From the NCBI RefSeq assembly GCF_034087045.1, contig NZ_CP139247.1, positions 5,048,001 to 5,112,000 of the forward strand: a stretch of DNA of 64,000 nucleotides, in the 5' to 3' direction. The notes under the pieces are model-generated. The model saw only the letters and a program-made list of their open reading frames with translations. It was not told the origin of the DNA and ran no database searches. Below, one piece after another: positions 17,449 to 26,114 of this stretch (its first letter is position 1; every line of letters begins with the position of its first letter). The DNA is from Chitinophaga sancti (lineage in GTDB: Bacteria > Bacteroidota > Bacteroidia > Chitinophagales > Chitinophagaceae). A program made the position numbers and the translations under genes.

Positions 17449-19272
17449 ATGTACGCGAACATACGTTCATTCATCATACTTATCATTTTTGTCACAGCAT
17501 TCAGTGCGTGCAAAAAATACCTGACGATCGAGAACCCGTCTACGATATCGCAGGATGCTGTATTTACCAGTGTATCCAATACGAATGCCGCTGTAGTGGG
17601 TGTATACGCTATGTTGATCGGCGATAATGGATACGGTAACCGTATTTCGTGTTTGTTTCCACAATCATCGGACGATTTTAAAACATCCGGTGACTATAGT
17701 GCGGACGACAGGAGAGGGATCAGTACTTATGGTGCCAGTGCGGGGAATAGTGATTTGCCGAACCCTTTTAACCAGTTGTTCAAGGGGATAGAGCGGGCGA
17801 ATATTTGTATCAAATATATCCCATTGTCTCCTTTGTATAATGGTGGTTCTGCAACAGAGCAATCACAGATGAAGAAGATGTATGGAGAGGCGCTGACCCT
17901 GCGGGCACAGTTTTACTTTGAAGCGTTGCGCAACTGGGGCGATCTGCCTGCACAACTGGTGCCCGCCGCAGATCTGACGGATATGTACCTGCCCCGGACT
18001 GATAAAGATTCCATCTACCAGCAATTGCTGGACGACCTGGCAGTGGCAGAAGAATTAGTGCCCTGGAGAACGGAATCACCAGATCAGAATTTACGACTCA
18101 CCAAAGGTGCGGTGAAGGGGATCAGGGCCAGGATTGCGCTGGCTGTAGGCGGCTATTCATTGCGTACCAATCCTCATGTGATGGCGAGAAGAGATGATTA
18201 TAAAAAGTTTTACCAGATAGCTTATGATGAATGTGCGGATATTATGGCACATCCGGAACAGCATGCGCTGAATCCTGTGTATGAAAATATCTTCAAGTCA
18301 TTGCATACGTCTACGCGAACCGACGATGCGCATGAACTGATGTTTGAAGTTGGTGCATATGGTGGGAATGCCAGTACAGATAGTAAGCTGGGATATTACA
18401 ATGGTCTGAAGCATAATACCTCTTCCCGTTTTGGTGGCGGTGGTGGTGGCATCAATGTATTGCCGACGTATTTTTATGAGTTTGATTCAATTGGTGATTG
18501 TCGCCGGGATGTGACCATCAACCTGTTTGAAATAGATGCAAATAGTCAGAAGATAGCGGTAACAGCAGGTGTGATGACAGATGGTAAGTATCGCCGTTCC
18601 TGGACGAGCATTACCGGTACATCGCAGAACCTGGCTATCAACTGGCCGATACTGCGGTTCTCTGATGTGTTGCTGATGTATGCGGAGGCAGACAATGAAA
18701 TCAATGAAGCACCTTCTGCAAAGGCGCAGGATGCTTTGCAGCAGGTACAGAAAAGAGCTTATGCAGGGCACCTGGACCGATTGCCGGAAATACCTACGGA
18801 TAAACAGGGATTCTTTGAAGCGGTAGTACATGAAAGGTTGCTGGAATTCGGGGGTGAAGGGATTCGGAAGTATGATCTGATCCGTTGGAACCTGCTGGCT
18901 ACAAAGCTGACAGAGACAAGGGATAAGTTGCGCCAGTTTATGAATGGGGAGGGGCGGTATGCGAATGTGCCATTGTACCTCTATGCAAAAGCGGCGACGT
19001 ATAATCTTACGAATTCAGTGGATGAAACGAAGACGCTGGATTTGTATGGTGGACCGGTATCGCAGGTGTTGTTTGAACCGGGATTGGGGGTTTCTGCTGC
19101 GCCATCGGGGTATACGACTAAGAGTTGGCGGATGGCGGTGAATGAAGATTACCTGACGGGGGCGAGGAAGGGGTATGCGATTTATTTTGAGGCGAATAAA
19201 AAAGAGCTGTTTCCTATTCCTACAGATGCTTTGAATAGTAATTACAGGCTGGTACAAAATCAGGGGTATTAA
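17449..19272 (+). CDS. SusD/RagB-family glycan-binding surface lipoprotein
   Basis: A 607-residue lipoprotein partner of the SusC transporter that would cap it at the cell surface. The start is the ATG at 17449, giving MYANIRSFII...FSACKKY with the lipid-anchor Cys at residue 21; a longer in-frame reading into susC is spurious. SusD features are the N-terminal TPR-type helices (GEALTLRAQFYFEALRNWGDLP) and the C-terminal segment HERLLEFGGEGIRKYDLIRWN, then FPIPTDALNSNYRLVQNQGY. Its 3' end is duplicated once directly downstream. Confidence 0.94.
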   Translation: MYANIRSFIILIIFVTAFSACKKYLTIENPSTISQDAVFTSVSNTNAAVVGVYAMLIGDNGYGNRISCLFPQSSDDFKTSGDYSADDRRGISTYGASAGNSDLPNPFNQLFKGIERANICIKYIPLSPLYNGGSATEQSQMKKMYGEALTLRAQFYFEALRNWGDLPAQLVPAADLTDMYLPRTDKDSIYQQLLDDLAVAEELVPWRTESPDQNLRLTKGAVKGIRARIALAVGGYSLRTNPHVMARRDDYKKFYQIAYDECADIMAHPEQHALNPVYENIFKSLHTSTRTDDAHELMFEVGAYGGNASTDSKLGYYNGLKHNTSSRFGGGGGGINVLPTYFYEFDSIGDCRRDVTINLFEIDANSQKIAVTAGVMTDGKYRRSWTSITGTSQNLAINWPILRFSDVLLMYAEADNEINEAPSAKAQDALQQVQKRAYAGHLDRLPEIPTDKQGFFEAVVHERLLEFGGEGIRKYDLIRWNLLATKLTETRDKLRQFMNGEGRYANVPLYLYAKAATYNLTNSVDETKTLDLYGGPVSQVLFEPGLGVSAAPSGYTTKSWRMAVNEDYLTGARKGYAIYFEANKKELFPIPTDALNSNYRLVQNQGY

Positions 19273-19329
19273 TTTCTGTTAATGCTTTGAATAGTAACAG
19301 CAAGCTGGTATGAAATCAGGGCTACTAAA
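19228..19329 (+). repeat. 56-bp duplication of the susD 3' end
   Basis: The last 45 bp of susD with its stop codon plus the spacer are repeated once with divergence. GCTTTGAATAGTAA recurs at 19228 and 19284 (56 bp apart), and the copy ends in CTACTAA just before the next start codon at 19330. Confidence 0.85.
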
Positions 19330-20919
19330 ATGACTCATATGCGTTATATAATATTTTTTCTGTTCATCAGCCTGTTGGCCTGCAAGAAAAAAGAAGATGA
19401 ACTCAGTCTGTCCAGGCAATTTATGCCATCGGGCGATATCTCTATCAGCACGGCAGATACCCTGGCTACACTCACATGGAAAGCAGCATTGTTCACTTCC
19501 GGTACGGTAGTGACTTATACCGTGGAGGTGTCACAGGATTCTACTTTTGCCACCACGGCGCATAGTTTTGCAACAGATACCACTGGTATCAGGATCTCCG
19601 ATCAATACCTGGAAGTACGTAAAAAGTATTATGCCCGTGTAAGAACAAATGGGAAAGATACGGCCAGTGCATCCAATTGGGTGTATAGTAAAAGTTTCTC
19701 CATTACAGGAGAGCAGTTGTTGCTACCATTGGCAGATAGTAATCTCATCGATAAATCTGTCATTCTGTTATGGACATCCACGCAGGGGCTGACGAAGCTG
19801 GTCTTCACGAGTGGCGGTGTTTCCAGAACAATTGGATTATCTGAAGAACAGAGTATTGCGGGCAAATTACAGGTAGATAGTCTGCAACCACTGACAACCT
19901 ATACAGTTGAAATCTTTAAAGAAGAAGTGAGTAAGGGGATACTGACCTTTACGACAAAAGCCGGTGTGGCGACCGGACCGAATGTGATAGACCTGACAGG
20001 CATCACAGGGGTGCCTGGTATTCTGAAAGACACGTTGCCGAAAGTGGGAGCGGGGAGTATTATCATCCTGAAAAGAGGGGAGACGTATAATATCGATATT
20101 GCGATGGAACTGGGCAAAGCCGTATCATTCGTGAGTGAAAACAGCTTCAATACACAGTTGCCATTGATATATTTTACCAACAACTTCAATGTGACGGCGG
20201 GGAGTGTGATAGACTCGGTTGTATTCAGGGGATTGACTTTACGGAGTAATGATTATGCCAGCAGGTATGTGATCAATGCCAGCAATGTAGCGACCATAGG
20301 TAAGATCCTGTTTGAAGATTGTCATGTAGAAATATTCCGTGGTGTGGTAAGGTTGCAAACTTCTGCGGCCGGTGGTACACAGGTGGGCGACTTTGTGGTG
20401 AATAATTGTGTGGTAGACAGCATTTCGAATTATGGAGTGGTGAATTGTGATAATGTGGCTTGTGCGGTACAGAATATCACAATACAGAACAGTACTTTAT
20501 ATAAGCTGGAAAAAGTGGTGACCAGTAAGCAGAATTCCAATTCAGTGGTATTGAGTAACTGCACCATTAATGAGGCGCCGCAGGGTGGGGGATCGGCTTA
20601 CCTGGTGGATTATAGTCAGTCAGCGACTAATAATATCGCGGCGGGAATCAGTCTGAAGAGTTGTATTATCGGTGCGGGGCGGAATAACGGAGGGAGTACG
20701 AGTGTACGTGGGATCAGGGCGAATGCTGCCACGTTGATTAATGTAAGTAGTAGTTTCAATACATCGGATTATGTGGTGAGTGGAAATGCGATTGTGGGAT
20801 TGACGGTGTATGCAGGTACGGTGACAGATCTGTGGAAGGATCCGGCGAATGGGAATTTTACGATTAAGGATAGTGGTTTTGCAGGGAAGAGTTCCGCGGG
20901 AGACCCGCGGTGGTGGTAG
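19330..20919 (+). CDS. Surface lipoprotein with fibronectin-like and DUF4957/DUF5123-like beta-helix regions
   Basis: A 529-residue lipoprotein (SLLACKKK, Cys at residue 18). Residues ~35-220 look like two fibronectin-type III-like beta-sandwiches (ATLTWKAALFTSGTVVTYTVEVSQD). Residues ~225-529 resemble the DUF4957/DUF5123 beta-helix seen behind SusC/SusD pairs in pectin- and xylan-type loci (VVFRGLTLRSNDYAS..., then QNITIQNSTLYKLEK, and a C-terminal WKDPANGNFTIKDSGFAGKSSAGDPRWW). It follows susD by 57 bp in the same operon. It is probably a glycan-binding surface protein. The domain names come from pattern recognition, not a search. Confidence 0.82.
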   Translation: MTHMRYIIFFLFISLLACKKKEDELSLSRQFMPSGDISISTADTLATLTWKAALFTSGTVVTYTVEVSQDSTFATTAHSFATDTTGIRISDQYLEVRKKYYARVRTNGKDTASASNWVYSKSFSITGEQLLLPLADSNLIDKSVILLWTSTQGLTKLVFTSGGVSRTIGLSEEQSIAGKLQVDSLQPLTTYTVEIFKEEVSKGILTFTTKAGVATGPNVIDLTGITGVPGILKDTLPKVGAGSIIILKRGETYNIDIAMELGKAVSFVSENSFNTQLPLIYFTNNFNVTAGSVIDSVVFRGLTLRSNDYASRYVINASNVATIGKILFEDCHVEIFRGVVRLQTSAAGGTQVGDFVVNNCVVDSISNYGVVNCDNVACAVQNITIQNSTLYKLEKVVTSKQNSNSVVLSNCTINEAPQGGGSAYLVDYSQSATNNIAAGISLKSCIIGAGRNNGGSTSVRGIRANAATLINVSSSFNTSDYVVSGNAIVGLTVYAGTVTDLWKDPANGNFTIKDSGFAGKSSAGDPRWW

Positions 20920-20954
20920 ATCGAAGTTTAATTTCCGGGGGGATACCGGGTGTT

Positions 20955-20991
20955 GGAGGGTAAGGCCAGCCTTGGGCTGGCCTTACCCTCC
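20955..20991. terminator. 17-bp perfect inverted repeat with triloop after the Sus operon
   Basis: The left arm (20955-20971) and right arm (20975-20991) are exact complements with a TTG loop. It lies 36 bp after the last gene of the Sus operon and is one of two adjacent long perfect hairpins. It has no T-run of its own. Confidence 0.6.
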
Positions 20992-20996
20992 GCCCC

Positions 20997-21050
20997 GCGG
21001 GGATTTGATGATTGTCCTCTGGACAATCATCAAATCCCCGCTTTTATTTT
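20997..21050 (+). terminator. 21-bp perfect hairpin terminator with T-tail
   Basis: A perfect 21-bp stem (20997-21017 with 21021-21041) closes on a TCT triloop and is followed by TTTTATTTTT. It ends the SusCD unit and stands immediately before the promoter of the HAD gene. Confidence 0.85.
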
Positions 21051-21052
21051 TC

Positions 21053-21060
21053 TACCTTTG
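21053..21060 (+). promoter_or_regulatory. -7 promoter element of the HAD phosphatase gene
   Basis: TACCTTTG exactly fits TAnnTTTG and lies 18 bp before the ATG at 21079, giving a very short leader. Its place directly after the 21-bp terminator hairpin shows the HAD gene is a separate transcription unit. Confidence 0.65.
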
Positions 21061-21078
21061 CCCCAAAGTACAAGAACT

Positions 21079-21729
21079 ATGAAACGGGCATTTATCTTCG
21101 ACATGAACGGCACTATGATAGATGATATGGAGTATCATGTACATGGCTGGTTTAACATCCTTAACGACGACCTTGGTGCAAACCTTAGCCGGGAAGCTGT
21201 AAAAAAGGAAATGTATGGCAAAAACCAGGAAGTCCTGATCCGTATCTTTGGCAAAGGCAAATTCACAAACGAACAAATGGATCAACTGGCTCTTGAAAAA
21301 GAGCGCCGTTACCAGGAAGCTTACCGCCCTCACCTCAGCCTGATTGCCGGTTTACAGCAATTTCTGGATAAGGCGCATGAACTGGGCATACCAATGGGTA
21401 TCGGCACCGCGGCCATTCCATTCAATGTAGATTTTACAATTGATAATCTGCACTTAAGATCCTATTTCAAGACAATTATAACTGCTGATGATGTGGTGGA
21501 CAGCAAGCCTCATCCGGAAACCTTCCTGAAGGCGGCTGAAAAGATGGGGGTAAAACCCGAAGACTGCATTGTATTTGAAGATGCACCCAAAGGTGTAGAA
21601 GCAGCGCAGAATGCAGGTATGAAATCAGTAGTGATTACTACGATGCATACAGAGGAGGAGTTTGCAGCCTATAATAATGTTATCAGGTTTATTAGCGACT
21701 ATAGGGAACTATCACCTTCGGAATTGTAA
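21079..21729 (+). CDS. HAD-family hydrolase (beta-phosphoglucomutase/phosphatase-like)
   Basis: A 216-residue haloacid-dehalogenase superfamily protein. Motif I is FDMNGTMID (residues 7-15; usual FDxDGT, here Asn replaces the second Asp's neighbour region), motif II is the Thr in GIGTAA, and motifs III/IV are KPHPETF and VFEDAPKGVEAA. A helical cap domain lies at ~16-85. It resembles sugar-phosphate phosphatases or beta-phosphoglucomutase. In motif I the second acid/base Asp is Asn (DMNG), which in this family usually favours neither class clearly. It lies upstream of the arabinose cluster but has its own promoter. Its 3' end seeds the following repeat array. Confidence 0.85.
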   Translation: MKRAFIFDMNGTMIDDMEYHVHGWFNILNDDLGANLSREAVKKEMYGKNQEVLIRIFGKGKFTNEQMDQLALEKERRYQEAYRPHLSLIAGLQQFLDKAHELGIPMGIGTAAIPFNVDFTIDNLHLRSYFKTIITADDVVDSKPHPETFLKAAEKMGVKPEDCIVFEDAPKGVEAAQNAGMKSVVITTMHTEEEFAAYNNVIRFISDYRELSPSEL

Positions 21730-22060
21730 AGGGTGGTTATCTTCTTCATGGCTATAGGGACCTTTCCCCTTCGGAATTGTAAAGGATGGTCATCTTCTTC
21801 ATGGCTATAGGAAACCATCCCCTTCGGAGTTGTAAAGGGTGGTTATCTTCTTCATGGCTATAGGGAACTACCCCCTTCGGAATTGTAAAGGATGGTTATC
21901 TTCTTCATGGCTGTAAGGAACTTTCACCTTCTGAGTTGTAAAGGGTGGTTATCTTCTTCATGGCTATAGGAAACCATCCCCTTCAGAACTGTAAAGGGCG
22001 GTCATCTTCTTCATTGCTATAGGGAACTACCCCCTTCAGAGTTGTAATTGGAACTATCCC
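21690..22060. repeat. 53-bp tandem array derived from the HAD gene 3' end (seven copies)
   Basis: The word CTTCGGAATTGTAAAG and variants start at 21716, 21769, 21822, 21875, 21928, 21981 and 22034, exactly 53 bp apart. The first copy is the real gene end, coding for SDYRELSPSEL plus TAA. Later copies keep GGCTATAGGGAACT...TTGTAAAGG with substitutions, and a partial eighth follows. The array precedes a 21-bp perfect hairpin. Confidence 0.96.
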
Positions 22061-22105
22061 CCCTCAGATCTATAAACAGAATTTCTTTTTCCATAAAATC
22101 TCCTC

Positions 22106-22150
22106 CCCAAACAGAACGCTTTTGCCAACGGCAAAAGCGTTCTGTTTGGG
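22106..22150. terminator. 21-bp perfect inverted repeat with AAC triloop
   Basis: Arms 22106-22126 and 22130-22150 are exact complements. It stands between the HAD-gene repeat array and the araR promoter. The sequence after it is not T-rich for about 20 bp, so it is an imperfect intrinsic terminator; it could also be a processing or blocking structure. Confidence 0.55.
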
Positions 22151-22204
22151 CGCAATCCCCTACGGGCTGCTAAAAAAGAAATATTAAAAAAGCCGGCATA
22201 AATA

Positions 22205-22222
22205 ATTGTAAAAATGACATTT
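22205..22222. promoter_or_regulatory. Predicted AraR operator at araR (autoregulation)
   Basis: On the minus strand it reads AAATGTCATTTTTACAAT, matching the sites at araB and at the sodium/sugar symporter at most positions. It ends 7 bp before the -7 element TATATTGC (22230-22237). Confidence 0.65.
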
Positions 22223-22322
22223 AATTTTTTATATTGCATTCATATTATAGCTATCAATATCACTAAATGCTGGGAATATCAACGGGGAGTTTTATATTAG
22301 CAGAATTAAACACCAGGAAAGT

Positions 22323-23027
22323 ATGACACGTTATTCCCGGCAAACCCGGATGCTGATAGCAGTAGACTGTATAATTTTCGGTTTTGACGGACAGGATCTT
22401 AAGCTCTTGCTTATCAAGCGTGGATTTGAACCGGAGAAAGGAAAGTGGAGCCTGATGGGCGGTTTTGTGCAGGCGGATGAAGGCCTCGAAGAGGCAGCCA
22501 CCCGAACACTGACCAAACTAACAGGACTGGATGGCGTCTTCATGGAGCAGCTCAATGCCTATGGCGGCCCTAACCGCGATCCGATGGAGCGAACCTTGTC
22601 TGTAGCCTATTATGCCCTGATCGACATCAATCAGTACAAACAACAGCTGAGCGATGAGTACAAGGCAGAATGGTTCCCTCTCAAAGAGGCGCCAAAACTG
22701 ATTTTCGACCATGCACAGATGGTATCTGAAGCGCTGGCCCGCTTACGTTACAAAGCAGCTATCCACCCGCTGCTGTTCGAACTGTTGCCAGCTAAATTTA
22801 CCATCCCACAGCTGCAAATCCTCTTCGAAGCCGTATACGAATCCGGCTTTGACAAAAGGAACTTCAGCCGTAAAGTATTGTCCACGGGTTTACTCATCAA
22901 ACAAAAAGAAAAAGAGAGGGCTACTTCCAAAAGGGGAGCATTCTATTACAAGCTGGATAAAAGAAAATACAGCGCCAAATTCCACGCCTTCCTCAACTTC
23001 GTTTCCGATCCGGGTAATCTTAAATAA
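22323..23027 (+). CDS. araR: AraR: Nudix-domain L-arabinose-responsive repressor (NrtR family)
   Basis: A 234-residue regulator with an N-terminal Nudix-like domain (~8-140) and a C-terminal winged helix (~150-230: FTIPQLQILFEAVYESGFDKRNFSRKV). The Nudix box region GGFVQADEGLEEAATRTLTKLTG lacks the catalytic Glu pair of active hydrolases (REUXEE is replaced by RTLTKL), as expected for a sugar sensor. This architecture is that of the Bacteroides AraR repressor, which responds to L-arabinose. It stands directly in front of araBDA, and matching operators lie at its own promoter, at araB and at the symporter. The functional call rests on family knowledge and gene context. Confidence 0.92.
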   Translation: MTRYSRQTRMLIAVDCIIFGFDGQDLKLLLIKRGFEPEKGKWSLMGGFVQADEGLEEAATRTLTKLTGLDGVFMEQLNAYGGPNRDPMERTLSVAYYALIDINQYKQQLSDEYKAEWFPLKEAPKLIFDHAQMVSEALARLRYKAAIHPLLFELLPAKFTIPQLQILFEAVYESGFDKRNFSRKVLSTGLLIKQKEKERATSKRGAFYYKLDKRKYSAKFHAFLNFVSDPGNLK

Positions 23028-23082
23028 TAAAAAATGATAGATATGGGTCTCCCTCATATCGTCTTTTTTTACCACGTTTTAT

Positions 23083-23100
23083 AAATGTCAAACTGACAAT
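23083..23100 (+). promoter_or_regulatory. Predicted AraR operator upstream of araB
   Basis: AAATGTCAAACTGACAAT is an imperfect palindrome (ATGTCA-N3-TGACAA). It lies 72 bp before the araB start and 8 bp before a possible -7 element TATTTATT (23109-23116). Two close matches lie at araR and at the sodium/sugar symporter. Confidence 0.75.
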
Positions 23101-23171
23101 AAAGGCATTATTTATTTTTCAATTTAAAACAACTTTCCGCCGCCTCAGGTTGTTGGAAAGGGCCGATCGTT

Positions 23172-24815
23172 ATGGAACATTCATATGTTATAGGTGTCGA
23201 CTTCGGCACCGACTCAGTCCGCTCCCTTGTTGTAGATACGCAGACCGGTCAGGAAGCCGGTAGTGCCGTGTATTTTTACCCTCGCTGGAAAAAAGGGCTC
23301 TTTTGTGACCCTGCCATCCAGCAATACCGCCAGCACCCGAAAGATTACCTGGAAGGGCTGGAAAACAGTATTAAAGACGCGCTGAAACAATGCCCGGCAG
23401 GCACCGCCGCCAGGGTGAAAGGCATCGCCGTCGATACCACCGGATCCACCCCCGGCCCTGTCAACGAACAAGGTACGCCCCTGGCCCTGTTGCCCGGTTT
23501 TGAAGAAAACCCCAACGCCATGTTCGTTCTCTGGAAAGATCATACTGCCAACTCGGAAGCAGCCCTGATTAATGACATCTCTCATAGCAATGGTAAAGAT
23601 TATACTGCTTACAGCGGTGGCATATACAGCAGCGAATGGTTCTGGGCCAAAATTCTCCATGTCGTAACCGAAGATCCTGCCATCGAAGCAGCCGCCGCTG
23701 CCTGGGTAGAGCATTGCGACTGGATCCCGGCTGTACTCACCGGCAATAATAGTGTCGATACCCTGCTTCGCAGCCGTTGTGCCGCAGGTCACAAAGCCAT
23801 GTGGCATGCTTCCTGGAAAGGATTGCCGCCAAATGACTTCCTCACCAAACTGAACCCTGTTCTCGATAAATATGATCAGATGTACACCGATACAGTGGAT
23901 GCCACTGTACCTGCAGGTACGATCACCGCTGAATGGGCGGAAAAATTAGGACTGCCTGCGGATGTTGTGATCGGCACCGGCGCCTTCGATGCCCACATGG
24001 GTGCGGTAGGTGGCGGTATCCGTCCATACTCCCTTTGTAAGGTGATCGGCACCAGCACCTGCGATATCCTCATCGCACCGCTGGAAGAAACCAGCCACAA
24101 ACTGGTAAAAGGCATCTGCGGCCAGGTAGATGGCTCCGTGGTGCCCGACATGCTTGGTTTGGAAGCCGGCCAGTCTGCTTACGGCGACATCTTTGCATGG
24201 CTCCGCAAACTGATCATGGGACCATTATACGACCTCATGCCGGAAGAAAAAGATAAACTGGCAGAAGTGGAAGGTAAATTGCTTGGTTACCTATCAAAAC
24301 AAGCAGAACAACTCCCCTTGCGTGACAACGACCCGATTGCCATGGACTGGTTCAACGGGCGTCGTACACCTGATGCTAATCATACTGTTAAGAGCACTAT
24401 TACTGGTTTACACCTGGGTACCGATGCGGTGCAACTTTTCAAAACACTCGTAGAGGCAGCGGCCTTTGGTGCCAAAGCCATTGCGGACCGCTTTATTCAG
24501 GAAGGTATTCCTATCCAGGAAGTGATTGCACTGGGTGGGGTGGCCAAGAAATCAGGTTATGCTATGCAGGTACTGGCCGATGTGATGAACAGACCTATCC
24601 GGATCGTAAACAGCGAAAATGCCTGTGCACTGGGTGCGGCCATGTTTGCCGCTGTGGTAGCGGGTGTTCATCCTGATATTGATGCTGCGCAGGCAGCCAT
24701 GACTTCAGGTTTTGAAACGACATGGTTCCCAAGGGAACAAAATGTGCCTTATTATGCCAACAGGTATGAGAAGTTTAAAGAAATAGGAGCGTTCACAGAA
24801 AAACTATACAAATGA
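23172..24815 (+). CDS. araB: Ribulokinase
   Basis: A 547-residue FGGY-family kinase converting L-ribulose to L-ribulose 5-phosphate with ATP, in the cytoplasm. The N-terminus has the phosphate-1 motif GVDFGTDSVRSLVVD, and the protein carries the ribulokinase stretch LWKDHTA. Family features downstream include the ATP-binding IGTSTCDIL, and GGVAKKSGYAMQVLADVMNRPI near the C-terminus. It is full length. It overlaps araD by four bases (ATGA at 24812), indicating translational coupling, and follows a predicted AraR operator. Confidence 0.96.
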   Translation: MEHSYVIGVDFGTDSVRSLVVDTQTGQEAGSAVYFYPRWKKGLFCDPAIQQYRQHPKDYLEGLENSIKDALKQCPAGTAARVKGIAVDTTGSTPGPVNEQGTPLALLPGFEENPNAMFVLWKDHTANSEAALINDISHSNGKDYTAYSGGIYSSEWFWAKILHVVTEDPAIEAAAAAWVEHCDWIPAVLTGNNSVDTLLRSRCAAGHKAMWHASWKGLPPNDFLTKLNPVLDKYDQMYTDTVDATVPAGTITAEWAEKLGLPADVVIGTGAFDAHMGAVGGGIRPYSLCKVIGTSTCDILIAPLEETSHKLVKGICGQVDGSVVPDMLGLEAGQSAYGDIFAWLRKLIMGPLYDLMPEEKDKLAEVEGKLLGYLSKQAEQLPLRDNDPIAMDWFNGRRTPDANHTVKSTITGLHLGTDAVQLFKTLVEAAAFGAKAIADRFIQEGIPIQEVIALGGVAKKSGYAMQVLADVMNRPIRIVNSENACALGAAMFAAVVAGVHPDIDAAQAAMTSGFETTWFPREQNVPYYANRYEKFKEIGAFTEKLYK

Positions 24816-25516
24816 GCCATCCATACAAGGAACTTCAGGAGCAGGCTTACCACGCTAACATGCAACTCCCCGCTTTAGGGTTGGTGCTCTTCACCTTTGG
24901 CAATGTCAGCGTGGCTGACCACAAAGCAGGTGTATTTGCCATCAAACCCAGCGGTGTGCCTTACAACCTGCTCTCGCCAGAGAAAATGGTGATTGTCGAT
25001 TTCGATGCAAACAATGTTACGAACAACGGACGGCCATCGTCGGATACGAAAACCCATGCAGTGCTTTACAAACACTGGGCCCACATCGGCGGTATTGTGC
25101 ATACACACTCTACCTACGCTACTGCCTGGGCACAGGCACAAAGGGATATCCCGATCTATGGCACCACCCATGCAGATCACCTGACCAGCGATGTGCCCTG
25201 CGCCCCGCCCATGCACGATGATATGATCAAGGGTAACTATGAGCATGAGACCGGGTTTCAGATCATGAACTGTTTGAATGAGCGTAACCTTAGTTACGAA
25301 GAGATAGAAATGATCCTGGTGGGCAACCATGCCCCTTTTACCTGGGGGAAAACAGCTGATAAAGCAGTGTACAACGCTGCTGTGCTGGAAGAAGTAGCGA
25401 GAATGGCTTATCTCACGGAAACCATCCGCCCTTCATGCCCCCGCCTGAAGGACTCTTTGATTAAAAAACATTTTGAACGGAAACATGGTCCGGATTCTTA
25501 TTACGGACAACAGTAA
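24812..25516 (+). CDS. araD: L-ribulose-5-phosphate 4-epimerase
   Basis: A 234-residue class II aldolase/epimerase, zinc-dependent, interconverting L-ribulose 5-phosphate and D-xylulose 5-phosphate. The zinc-ligand pair is visible in HTHSTYATAWAQA, a third His is in MILVGNHAPFTWG, and GNVSVAD, KPSGVPY and DTKTHAVLY are substrate-loop signatures. The length is that of E. coli AraD (231 residues). The start overlaps the araB stop. The gene's 3' end sits at the edge of the 111-bp repeat array that separates it from araA. Confidence 0.96.
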   Translation: MSHPYKELQEQAYHANMQLPALGLVLFTFGNVSVADHKAGVFAIKPSGVPYNLLSPEKMVIVDFDANNVTNNGRPSSDTKTHAVLYKHWAHIGGIVHTHSTYATAWAQAQRDIPIYGTTHADHLTSDVPCAPPMHDDMIKGNYEHETGFQIMNCLNERNLSYEEIEMILVGNHAPFTWGKTADKAVYNAAVLEEVARMAYLTETIRPSCPRLKDSLIKKHFERKHGPDSYYGQQ

Positions 25517-26060
25517 CGGAAAGCTGCAATCTTTAAACAATAAAGAGATAGCTGTAATCCGATACTCGTCATCAGAAAACAGGAATTCGACGAGGGTAAC
25601 CGGTAACTGAAATCCGATAACTGTAATTCGAAAGCTATAATCTTTAAACAGTTAAGGGATAGCTGTAATCCGATACTCGTCATCAGAAAACAGGAATTCG
25701 ACGAGGGTAACCGGTAACTGAAATCCAATAACTGTAATTCGAAAGCTGCAATCTTTAAACAGTAAAGGGATAGCTGTAATCCGATACTCGTCATCAGAAA
25801 ACAGGAATTCGACGAGGGTAACCGGTAACTGAAATTCGATAACTGTAATTCGAAAGCTGCAATCTTTAAACAATAAAGAGATAGCTGTAATCCGATACTC
25901 GTCATCAGAAAACAGGAATTCGACGAGGGTAACCGGTAACTGAAATTCGATAACTGTAATTCGAAAGCTATAATCTTTAAACAATAAAGAAATAGCTGTA
26001 ATCCGATACTCGTCATCAGAAAACAGGAATTCGAAAACTGTAATCCAAAACCTGTCATCC
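25517..26060. repeat. 111-bp tandem array between araD and araA (five copies)
   Basis: AATCCGATACTCGTCATC recurs at 25556, 25667, 25778, 25889 and 26000, exactly 111 bp apart, with about 90-95% identity. A leading partial unit begins at the araD stop. Each unit also contains shorter internal repeats (AATCCGATAACTGTAATTCGAAAGC). 111 is a multiple of three, so artefactual minus-strand frames with 37-residue periodicity open across it. The array lies inside the arabinose operon. Confidence 0.96.
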
Positions 26061-26114
26061 AATTTCCGTAAACGGACAACCATAAATACTAATCACAAAA
26101 AAATTCAATAGCAT

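Noticed and set aside
20950..21078. A 43-residue N-terminal extension of the HAD protein
   Set aside because: It covers two hairpins and the promoter; the real start is at 21079 after TACCTTTG.
20997..22150. Insertion-sequence terminal repeats for the long perfect hairpins
   Set aside because: The arms are separated by 3 bp only, there is no transposase, and no target-site duplication is seen.
25501..26083. Two long minus-strand frames (192 and 143 residues) with 37-residue repeats
   Set aside because: They are produced by the 111-bp array (a multiple of three), have no start region or family match, and lie antisense within the arabinose operon.
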